A program made the position numbers and the translations under genes. Shown here one piece after another: positions 33,001-39,662 of a DNA stretch of 64,000 bases (positions are counted from its first letter, which is position 1; every line of letters begins with the position of its first letter). Under the pieces are notes generated by a model. That model did not search any database. It saw only the letters and a list, made by a program, of their open reading frames with translations, and was not told the origin of the DNA. Origin of the DNA: Clostridiales bacterium (GTDB lineage: Bacteria; Bacillota; Clostridia; Peptostreptococcales; Anaerovoracaceae); assembly GCA_015058275.1 (NCBI GenBank), contig SVCQ01000004.1, forward strand, positions 38,242 through 102,241. Direction: 5' to 3'.

Positions 33001-33413
33001 ATCTCCCGAGCGCTAAGTTCAGATGGAGCATCGTGAAGCCTGCTGTTGATCCTGATGCAGAGGCCAGAGCAAGGGCAGAGGCTGCATGGAACGGAACATA
33101 TTCCGCTAACATACCTAATGCCAAGAGCGTAAAGGCCAAGGCCGGCAAGAAGTCCTTCACTGTAAAGTGGAAGAAGCTCTCAAAGAAGCAGCGCAGGAAA
33201 TTCAACAAGATTGAGATCCAGTACTGCTCCGACGGAAGCTTCAACAGAGCAACTACCGTCGTTAAAGAGGTAGGAAAGAACAGGAAATCTGTCAAGATCA
33301 AAGGACTTGTTAAGGGAAGCGTATACTATGTAAGAGTACGTAATATCAAGTACTCGTATGACACGAAGTACGTATCCAATTGGTCAAAGGTCAAGACCGT
33401 AAAGGTCAAATAG
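27015..33413 (+). CDS. Large secreted repeat protein: InlB B-like repeat, MBG-like/Ig-like repeats, C-terminal Lys-rich fibronectin type III-like domain
   Basis: Signal peptide; VFFEANGGRGEMD...FIGWATTPGG...ATIYAKW; repeated W-x-Y-G...NP...VTY-x-Y and L-x-Y-x-G-x-x-Q-x-LV units; C-terminal Fn3-like SVKAKAGKKSFTVKWKKLSKK...YYVRVRNI. Confidence 0.85.
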   Translation: MKIRGKRFLVVLLSVLMLLSQMSMVSFAVTGDDQTPAPTGETGQVRETGNEADGQPAATGGDAAVQNEAGGDVVVQDEPGEVSTKSVVSDTKKFSFWNRSGADIRIIGRKGGGSYTKVIAKGGEATNIELDSLKAIEAKEPILIKEGSTPKYSVETLEDHDYVYRLDFSGRDIKYTGDVNMVIGTDEDVRLVFFEANGGRGEMDPQIFHVGEADELDKNYFKNGDEEFIGWATTPGGDVSLADGAKVTFKEEYGNATIYAKWHAHKWNVYNNDTKSTAYIHCDNENQGCPYKGTCSIQLDAKDKVYDGYNYLRDDDDLKVNVTGNVPEGFVIPDETYGEYALEYYKGDTKLDEAPKDAGEYKAVAHILYNGKDTGRTIEDTFKITARPLAVKADDKTKMVGQDDPELTYAVTSELGHGDKAEDVLSGKLTRDTGEYIGNYAIRKGDLKVINSNYSLTFTKGTLSISANRAVVTKAPVAKELVYSGENQALVEAGEAVGGTMVYYVGETCPTSYTSEAWTTTVPEASDAKPYYVWYGVRGKVGYDDVAPALVEGVSIAPKTLGVEWTKTKLTYNGQEQKPTAKAIDPETKEAVAGVTLDVTGAKKDANTGLVGYTAKATIAGGSSNYVLDKKAAETEFRINPKFVKITWDYEKDNPYKYDGQSHAPTATINEGQIVGGDNCGLKYILFDKSVMDLWALTDSAVEPGDYLALAYPDNSNYTTFEITGNKTLTDSSDAAEALNDEDEPGINVQEQEFKITRGELTTYAKIDGWKYGEKPNTPSVTNNPDKSAVTYKYYKKVNDNFEPVDDGVEPKDFKAGEYLVAATVAESEHYEKTTVWATFAVSRATDTLTVSMEDWTYGETASTPDVKGNIGDGELTYSYVGTMNGGRSYRDTKVPEEAGSYTLTVTAAATADSDKMTASTSFMIKRAEPKLRMTGKDWTYGQDIEDPAEYFKVKSDAKDFSKGALVFSYKESDGEEIPIDAQHGFKDIQAGLITLYVACPQTNNYLADYDYDIVNVDKAPLPFKIKAVEKKLVYQYDPATGRGTPYALTYIDGNVPEGVTIKYKTGIFAKYTTDAPVKRTAYNHKIWYIVDGGRNYESIGSLDRILPDLAKAIEKDDFSDVEVTVASEWQYGKYDESYGPKLKENTYPEDHTDYSFVYALYDPDEVEDINEVAGFTDEFPEEPGHYVVRAQFDGGDNYKESMSKPASFEITKASFESEVNISDWTYGEYDEEENGPSVSSNPDDTDVTYYFASIPSDESEPAYIEFDPEDVSAYDAGTYMMYATIKSGDHYAACKTAEKEFTIRKAVVYPSARIVSWLYGAEGNDPFIKGLPDDFEGTISYEYAPIGEDTYSPLDPENKAGTYPTEVGIYVIRAEIKPDKNGNYACGKYTKPFPFAVIKTAGKGQKPTAVEGLTFMIGDNDRPVEWPLVTAGKTADGHYEYALTNSDSRLSLLGKNFSEDIPKGATAGKYYVWYKFVGDESHVSDTFAKGPIEVTIAKATPQVIEIKPDLTYNGKEQELVKLSVDGGTIKYAHRTSLLGIEYYDEKVPTAKNAGTHTVKYKVEGNSNYNDLAPVEISNQIKKADIHPEIELGDWWFYGLNGFNQPKIKDGTNPGNGRVTYKYRELLDSETSTKMPTDVGAYVVSADVEETANYNGGSNSGKVFVILPVPLYTSPSPKALDLTYNGEPQQLVKPGKIYEGLGNIFGEIQYKLGDGEYSKEIPTATDAGTYEVSYRIDTKGNDNFVGMGSGVVSGVEIKKASIEPEVSIEGWTFGKYAGQMPTVEGNPAGADVTYSYKAEGAENYLPFTDTVASTLDAGNYELKAEVAESGNYLGGSATTEFTVDKDYPKVNVKGADGLVYNGEEHVLITSASTDHGTLLFKQRDGSWAETWPAATSAHRYNLEYKVEGDSNFYGVSGEVEVRIAPVEITGFTWTGKDSYEFDGGRHGVTATAEGVLEGDNIGVSLDNAEASAIGDYAASVVKLTGAKAENYRFDKNLPSAKFRWSIVKPAVDPDAEARARAEAAWNGTYSANIPNAKSVKAKAGKKSFTVKWKKLSKKQRRKFNKIEIQYCSDGSFNRATTVVKEVGKNRKSVKIKGLVKGSVYYVRVRNIKYSYDTKYVSNWSKVKTVKVK

Positions 33414-33491
33414 CCTGAAGCGCGACCAGACAAAAGGATAATCACAGCTCCTCAGGGGAACTGACGATTACCTGAGTGATGAACAAGAAAT

Positions 33492-33530
33492 GAGGAAATC
33501 AGACATAAAACTCTGATTTCCTCGTTTTCG
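33492..33530 (+). terminator. Terminator after the MBG protein gene
   Basis: gaggaaatcaga-cataaaac-tctgatttcctc-gttttcgttt. Confidence 0.8.
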
Positions 33531-33741
33531 TTTCGAGCGCTTACTCCATAAATGAGTTAGAATATTTATGCATGTAGATGAATAAATATCAGATATAAAC
33601 TCGGGTATATGCAGCAAATTCTGTTAATCAATTAACAAACATTATTTATATTTTCTAAGTACATCAAGACCCGAAAGCCTTGCAAACAGCGGAATTTCAA
33701 TAATTCCAGCGCAGTTAAAGCCCACAAATCCATCACACTTC

Positions 33742-33794
33742 TGTGAACAAATTATCACAATTACATTGACTTGAGAGCATTAAAGGGCAATAAT
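33742..33794 (+). promoter_or_regulatory. Inverted repeat (TGTGA-N8-TCACA) followed by candidate promoter upstream of putP-like gene
   Basis: TGTGAACAAATTATCACA, then TTGACT, 17 bp spacer, AATAAT. Confidence 0.5.
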
Positions 33795-33868
33795 ATATAC
33801 ATACTTGTAAATCGCTTTAATTTATATTTTTAAAAAAAGAGAAGGACAGCGATAGAAAAGGAGTACTT

Positions 33869-35383
33869 ATGAGTTCTGAAATGATAACCTTTATTTTGTA
33901 CTTTGTCGCTCTGATGGGAGTAGTAATTTACTTCTACATCAAGGACAAACAGAGAAGCCAGGAGGACTACTTCCTCGGCGGACGTTCAATGGGACCTTGG
34001 GTAACAGCCCTTTCCGCACAGGCTTCGGATATGTCAGCATGGCTGCTGATGGGACTGCCTGGATCCATCCTCGCGTTTGGATTCGGACAGATGTGGATCG
34101 GTATCGGTCTTGCACTCGGTACAGCTCTTAACTGGATCCTCTGCGCGAGGAGACTGAGAGTATTCTCCGAGGAGGCCAACGACTCGATCACTATCCCGCA
34201 GTTCCTTGCTAACAGATTCGATGCCGACAGCAAGACGCTGCAGACTATCTGCGCATGCATCTTCCTGTTCGCGTATACTATCTATGTAGCATCCGCATTC
34301 GTAGCCGGTACTACAGTATTCGGTACACTGTTCCCGGGAATCTCGACTACACTCGCGATGGTCATCTTCGCACTGCTCATCGTATTCTATACGATCTTCG
34401 GCGGATTCACCGCTGTATGCTGGACAGACTTCTTCCAGGGCATGCTCATGATGATCGCACTGATGGCAGTTCCTATCTCAGTATTGGTCACACACACCGA
34501 GCTCGACACTTCGCTGCTGAGCCAGGTATATGAATATACTGACGCCAACGGAGCTACAGTAGTATGTGACTTCGGAGCCGGACTCTGGAGCGCAAGCTGG
34601 CAGGATATCGCCACAGGAATGGCTTGGGGCCTCGGATACTTCGGTATGCCTCACATCATCGTAAGATTCATGTCGATCGACAAGCCGTCAGAGATTAAAA
34701 AGGCTTCGACGATCGCCATCGTATGGGTTCTGATCTCCCTCGGCTGTGCTTGCCTCATCGCTTACATGGGCCGTATGCTCGTTGCTGATGAGCTGCTCCC
34801 ACAGGGACTCCAGAAGCTCGTATTCATCACAATGGCAAGGAAGTTCTTCCCGCCGGCACTCTCCGGACTGCTGCTCGCGGCTATCATCGCTGCATCGGTA
34901 TCGACTGCAGACTCTCAGCTGCTCGTCGCTTCCAGCTCGTTCACATCTGACCTGTATGCACAGTTCAAGAAGGACGTTACAGAGAAGGAAGCCGTTATGG
35001 TAGGACGTATCGTCGTAGTAGTGATCGCAGTTATCGCTTACCTGATCGCATCCAGCAAGGGAGCGGGCGCACAGGCTATCATGAACCTGGTAGAGAACGC
35101 ATGGGGCGCATTCGGTGCTTCGTTCGGACCGGTCATCATCCTGTCCCTCTTCTGGAGAGAGTTCAACTACAAGGGAGCTATCGCGGGTATCATCGCAGGC
35201 TTTGTTGTTGACCTCGGCTGGCTCTTCGGCGGACTCTCCGCTTCGACAGGCGTATACGAGCTGCTGCCTGGATTCATCTGCGGCATGATCGTTGCATTCA
35301 TCGTTGCCAAGGTTACACCGACTCTCGACAAGGAGAGAGCAGTATTCGACAAGGCAAGAGAGCGCGACGCAAACGCTGCTTAG
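33869..35383 (+). CDS. putP: Sodium/proline symporter (SSS family, PutP-like)
   Basis: SQEDYFLGGRSMGPWVTALSAQASDMSAWLLMGLPG, multi-TM, VSTADSQLLVASSSFTSDLY. Confidence 0.92.
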   Translation: MSSEMITFILYFVALMGVVIYFYIKDKQRSQEDYFLGGRSMGPWVTALSAQASDMSAWLLMGLPGSILAFGFGQMWIGIGLALGTALNWILCARRLRVFSEEANDSITIPQFLANRFDADSKTLQTICACIFLFAYTIYVASAFVAGTTVFGTLFPGISTTLAMVIFALLIVFYTIFGGFTAVCWTDFFQGMLMMIALMAVPISVLVTHTELDTSLLSQVYEYTDANGATVVCDFGAGLWSASWQDIATGMAWGLGYFGMPHIIVRFMSIDKPSEIKKASTIAIVWVLISLGCACLIAYMGRMLVADELLPQGLQKLVFITMARKFFPPALSGLLLAAIIAASVSTADSQLLVASSSFTSDLYAQFKKDVTEKEAVMVGRIVVVVIAVIAYLIASSKGAGAQAIMNLVENAWGAFGASFGPVIILSLFWREFNYKGAIAGIIAGFVVDLGWLFGGLSASTGVYELLPGFICGMIVAFIVAKVTPTLDKERAVFDKARERDANAA

Positions 35384-35408
35384 TCGGCAGATCATTATTG
35401 ACTGACCA

Positions 35409-35440
35409 GACCGCGGACCCCCCTGGGTCCGCGGTTTTCT
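35409..35440 (+). terminator. Terminator after putP-like gene
   Basis: accgcggaccc-ccct-gggtccgcggttttct. Confidence 0.85.
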
Positions 35441-35589
35441 TTATATCTGTATAGATTGGGCTTTATAACTGTTTAGATTCGTTTACCCTCCGGACAGCTG
35501 CGGGTATCTTTAGCATGCGGGGGACTCCCTGCCGTTTGTGCTGTGCCTCGCAGACAGAGGTACTGTATATCCCGGAGAGGAAAAGAATT

Positions 35590-36855
35590 ATGAAATCAAG
35601 TAAAAGACTATTGGCGATACTGCTGGTATTGTCGCTTCTTATAGCGGCAGCACCGGCGGCTTCATACGCATCGCAGGACGCGCTTGATAACCCGGAGATC
35701 TATTACACTCCGTCAAGCGACTACCAGAGCGGCGACTGCATACTGTCCGCGAGTAAGATGATGATCAGGAGAGCATCCATATTGAGAGGCTCGACCGCAT
35801 GGGCGTCGATCACCAACAAGACTCTCAGGACACCTGCCACCATCATGGGGCTGCTGCTCAACTCGTTTACCTTTGAGGCTGACGGGCTTGCGTACAAGGT
35901 GGGCTGCGGCTTCTTTGGCGGAGCCGGAAAAGCCGGCAGGATAAAGGAGTTTGAGACGCTCATCAAGGCCCACCCGGAGGGAGTGGTAGTCTGGGGAGAG
36001 GGAGCTGCCAGCACGGGCACTCACGGTGTGCTGCTGGTGGATGTCCGTGACGGGGTGCCTTACGCGGCCGATTCGTCACGCAATACCGGAAGTCAGAAGA
36101 AGGGCATACAGAAGTGGAGCGACACTTCGATGAAGGACCCTGTAAAGGTCACCAAGTACTGGTATATCAAGGAAGTCGGGATCTCAAAGAACACGACCAG
36201 GTCCACATCATCCCAGTCCGCGGTATCCACGCTGAGCATCAAAAATCAGACGGTGCCGGGTAATCTCAAGCAGGGCAAGACCTTTGCGGTCAAGGGCACA
36301 GTCAATTCGAACTACACTCTTAATAACGTAACTGTAGCGGTCATAAACAGCGACGGCGCGACGGTAATAGGCAAGTCGGTAAATCCGAAGGCCAGGTCGT
36401 ATAAGCTCTCCAAGATCGACAAGTATCTGAAGTTCGGGACGCTGGCTCCGGGCTCTTACAGATATGTGGTAAGCGCAAGCGATCAGCTGATATCCGCTAC
36501 ACTGGTGGATGCTCCGTTTACCGTAACGGGCAAGGCGACGCCGACTGACAGCACTCTGCGCATTACCTCGGTCAAGGCACCGTCCTCGATCAAAAAGGGC
36601 AAGAGCTTCTCCATAAAAGGCAAGGTGAAATCCAATGTCAAGATCACCAAGGTGAGCATTAAAGTGACGGATGAGGCGGGCAAGGTAAAGCTGAAGGCCT
36701 CCGCCAAACCGAAGGCCAAATCGTATAACCTCAAGAAGCTCGACTCAAAGCTTAAGTTCAGGAAGCTAAAGAAAGGCACGTATTATTACAGGGTATATGC
36801 AACAGATAAAGCCAAGAGCCTTACCCTCGTGGATCAGGGCTTTGTAGTAAGGTAG
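35590..36855 (+). CDS. Secreted protein with possible papain/C39-like domain and Lys-rich C-terminal repeats
   Basis: Signal peptide MKSSKRLLAILLVLSLLIAAAPAASYA; candidate Cys (SGDCILSASKMM) and His (GTHGVLLVDVRDG); two Ig-like repeats (KQGKTFAVKGTVNSN / KKGKSFSIKGKVKSN). Start set at 35590. Confidence 0.7.
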   Translation: MKSSKRLLAILLVLSLLIAAAPAASYASQDALDNPEIYYTPSSDYQSGDCILSASKMMIRRASILRGSTAWASITNKTLRTPATIMGLLLNSFTFEADGLAYKVGCGFFGGAGKAGRIKEFETLIKAHPEGVVVWGEGAASTGTHGVLLVDVRDGVPYAADSSRNTGSQKKGIQKWSDTSMKDPVKVTKYWYIKEVGISKNTTRSTSSQSAVSTLSIKNQTVPGNLKQGKTFAVKGTVNSNYTLNNVTVAVINSDGATVIGKSVNPKARSYKLSKIDKYLKFGTLAPGSYRYVVSASDQLISATLVDAPFTVTGKATPTDSTLRITSVKAPSSIKKGKSFSIKGKVKSNVKITKVSIKVTDEAGKVKLKASAKPKAKSYNLKKLDSKLKFRKLKKGTYYYRVYATDKAKSLTLVDQGFVVR

Positions 36856-36870
36856 TGTGTAACGAAAAAA

Positions 36871-36910
36871 GATACAAATGGGTCGGCCCGAAAGGGCCGA
36901 TTTTTGTATC
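36871..36910 (+). terminator. Terminator hairpin with GAAA tetraloop
   Basis: gatacaaatgggtcggccc-gaaa-gggccgatttttgtatc. Confidence 0.85.
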
Positions 36911-36926
36911 GGAATTATTTTAAATT

Positions 36927-36948
36927 TGCTATAATATAAACGTATATT
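36927..36948 (+). promoter_or_regulatory. Extended -10 promoter plus AATATA-AACG-TATATT palindrome
   Basis: TGC-TATAAT-ATAAACGTATATT; same palindrome as 26949-26967. Confidence 0.6.
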
Positions 36949-36985
36949 TATGATTTCGAATACCCGGTATATGGAGACCAATCAT

Positions 36986-39658
36986 ATGAAACGCAGACCA
37001 TATATAGTCAAAAGAACCATAGCACTTGTACTGAGCTTTACCCTGATTGCGGTCACGGTATTGTCGGTTCCGGCTGCTTCGTATGCGGCGATAAACGAAA
37101 ATGATAAGGAGACAGTCAAGAGTCTTGTGTACACCGCATTCAATGACCCTGATGAGGCATATTACAGCGATGATTACTTCAGGGGAGATTCGATGGCCTA
37201 CAACAGGAAGCTGTCTACTTTTTCATATTATGTGTGCAATTCCTCATACGAGACAGCCAGAGGCAGCGTTACAAACCAGAGCCGCAATCTTGAGCAGCTC
37301 CTGGAGGATAACGGATTCACTCATTTTGAGGTAAATCAGGATTACAAAAAAGAAGCCTCCATGGATAGCTCAGCGGTAGCCTGCGCTTACAAGACCATCA
37401 GGGATGGCGGCAAGACATATACACTTCTTGCGATAATCCCGAGGAGCGGGACCTTCAAGGCTGAGTTCGAGAGGAGCCTCTATCTCAGCAAGAGCGGCAA
37501 TGATACAGGCGATCATGCCGGATACCTCGGATGCGCAAACAAGATCATAGATTTTGTCGGCGAGTACAACAAGAGGAACGGCATCAAAGGCGATGTCAAG
37601 GTATATACGACCGGATACAGCGGCGGCGCCGGAGTCTGCGATCTCTTTGCGGCCGAGCTGATCAGACATCCTAAGACAGTGCTCGGAAGCAGAGTGAAGT
37701 TTGATCCTTCCAATCTGTACTGCTACAACTTCTCGCCGCTGCGCATCGCATCGCTTAGTTCGGAGCCGAAGAACAGCAAATACGACTGTATCCATAATAT
37801 ATACGACAAAGCCGATCTGCTGATGCATCTCATCACTGCAGATAAGTTCGACAGATACGGAACTGACTATTATTACAGGGACGGCGTGGACAAAGACATG
37901 GCCCTCGCACTCATGAAGGTCGACTCTCCGTGGATATATCGTTCATATGTCGGAGGAGCAGACCCTGATTTGTATAGTCCATATAAGGTGGACTTCGAGG
38001 CGATGATCAAAGAGGGCAAGCTCGCGATGGTGCCGGACGACGATTCATATCTTTCCAAAGATATGGAAGGCTATCTGGACTCGGTATCCCGCGAGATACA
38101 GAGCATATGCGCCCAGGAGGGCGGCGGTAACAGCCGCAAGGGCTACTACAATTCTTTCCAGGAGCCGACGATGCATCTTGTCGGATACTTCTTTGAGAAC
38201 GGGATCAATTTCGACCATATACAGGTGCTGTTCGGTGCTCTGTCATCGACAGATACATCTATACCGCTGATCCTGTCGATGTACACATCATTTCTGGTCA
38301 ATAAGAGCATCAACGATAATACCGTCAACCTGAATGCTCTTATAGAGGACAGCTTCAACAAGCTGGTCGCCAGAGAGGAAGCAGACGGCAATTCATCGAC
38401 CGGATATGATGCATTTGGTAAGATAAGGGACAAGTACTTTGACCGGGGTGAGGACGGCTATTACAGGCTCAAAAGCCAGCTCAGCAGTTCCGACAAGAGC
38501 CTGCTTCTCAAAGGCCTTAAGGAACTCACGGCTAAGCTGTATGCCGCATCCGTAAGGACGGCGCTTGAGGCGGACGGAGAGGATCCTGAGATGGTGGATC
38601 TGCTGACATCAGACGAAGACAGTAAAGCGACCTCGTGGCTCCTTGCGAATATTATGTTCGGCAACGGCGACCAGAGCTCTGAGCTAAAACCTCTGAACCT
38701 TGAGAATCAGCAGTTCAAGCAGCTGGCAACATTCGCATCCAATACCGACAGATATACATCCCTGCATATGTTCTATTTTGTATTCAGCTGGATCAGGGCA
38801 GCGGATCCTAATTTCGAGGACTTCACAAAGCCTGACGAAGCTCAGCAGACAGGATACAGGAGGGTGTTCATATCCGCATCCGGTGGAGCTTCTGTGAGCG
38901 GTACAGTCACCGATGAGAGCAATTCCGTCGCAGCGACGTTCAAAGACGGCGAGATACTCTCAAGAAATGACGAGTGGATAGGCATGACCACCTGCGATAC
39001 CGGCAACTGGCTCAGACTGCCTCTCGACAAGTCGTACAAGGTATCACTGACGGTAAGCAAGGATACTTCGGTGGATCTCAAAGTTGCTGATTACTCCGTC
39101 AGAGAAGGCGAAGTAAAGAGGGTTGTTACAAGCGATGCATCCGGCAGCTGGACAGGACTCAAAGCAGGTACAACAGAGAATCTCGTGCTTGATATCCCTG
39201 CAGCCAACTGTGAGCATGGATTATACGATCTGACCAGTGCGGTATATACTCTCAGCAGGCATAATAACAAGTCTGACGCTGACGGCGGCAAGAGCAGCGG
39301 GAATATCAGAACCATAAGCGTCCCTGCCGTGATGTCGGAGATCGTCTCGGGCGATGTACCTGCTCTTAGGAAGGTAAAGGCAAAGGCGTCAAAGAAGGCG
39401 TTTACCGTCAGCTGGAAGAAGCTCTCCAAAAAGCTCCGCAAAAAGGCCGGCAATATCGAGCTGCAGTACAGTACTGACAGTCAGTTCAGCCCGGAATCGA
39501 CCGTGACGAAGACTCTGGGCAAGAGCAAGAAATCACTCAAGGTCAAAAAACTCACCAAGGGGACTACATACTACGTCAGGGTGAGATCTGTAAAAGAATC
39601 GGGCGGCTCGAAGTATGTATCCGGGTGGTCAAAGATTAAAAAGGTGAAGGTAAAGTAA
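36986..39658 (+). CDS. Secreted lipase-like alpha/beta hydrolase with C-terminal Lys-rich Fn3-like domain
   Basis: Signal peptide; nucleophile elbow VYTTGYSGGAGVCDLFAAEL (GxSxG-type); C-terminal KVKAKASKKAFTVSWKKLSKKLRKK...YYVRVRSV...WSKIKKVKVK. Start set at MKRRPYIV. Confidence 0.75.
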   Translation: MKRRPYIVKRTIALVLSFTLIAVTVLSVPAASYAAINENDKETVKSLVYTAFNDPDEAYYSDDYFRGDSMAYNRKLSTFSYYVCNSSYETARGSVTNQSRNLEQLLEDNGFTHFEVNQDYKKEASMDSSAVACAYKTIRDGGKTYTLLAIIPRSGTFKAEFERSLYLSKSGNDTGDHAGYLGCANKIIDFVGEYNKRNGIKGDVKVYTTGYSGGAGVCDLFAAELIRHPKTVLGSRVKFDPSNLYCYNFSPLRIASLSSEPKNSKYDCIHNIYDKADLLMHLITADKFDRYGTDYYYRDGVDKDMALALMKVDSPWIYRSYVGGADPDLYSPYKVDFEAMIKEGKLAMVPDDDSYLSKDMEGYLDSVSREIQSICAQEGGGNSRKGYYNSFQEPTMHLVGYFFENGINFDHIQVLFGALSSTDTSIPLILSMYTSFLVNKSINDNTVNLNALIEDSFNKLVAREEADGNSSTGYDAFGKIRDKYFDRGEDGYYRLKSQLSSSDKSLLLKGLKELTAKLYAASVRTALEADGEDPEMVDLLTSDEDSKATSWLLANIMFGNGDQSSELKPLNLENQQFKQLATFASNTDRYTSLHMFYFVFSWIRAADPNFEDFTKPDEAQQTGYRRVFISASGGASVSGTVTDESNSVAATFKDGEILSRNDEWIGMTTCDTGNWLRLPLDKSYKVSLTVSKDTSVDLKVADYSVREGEVKRVVTSDASGSWTGLKAGTTENLVLDIPAANCEHGLYDLTSAVYTLSRHNNKSDADGGKSSGNIRTISVPAVMSEIVSGDVPALRKVKAKASKKAFTVSWKKLSKKLRKKAGNIELQYSTDSQFSPESTVTKTLGKSKKSLKVKKLTKGTTYYVRVRSVKESGGSKYVSGWSKIKKVKVK

Positions 39659-39662
39659 TAGT

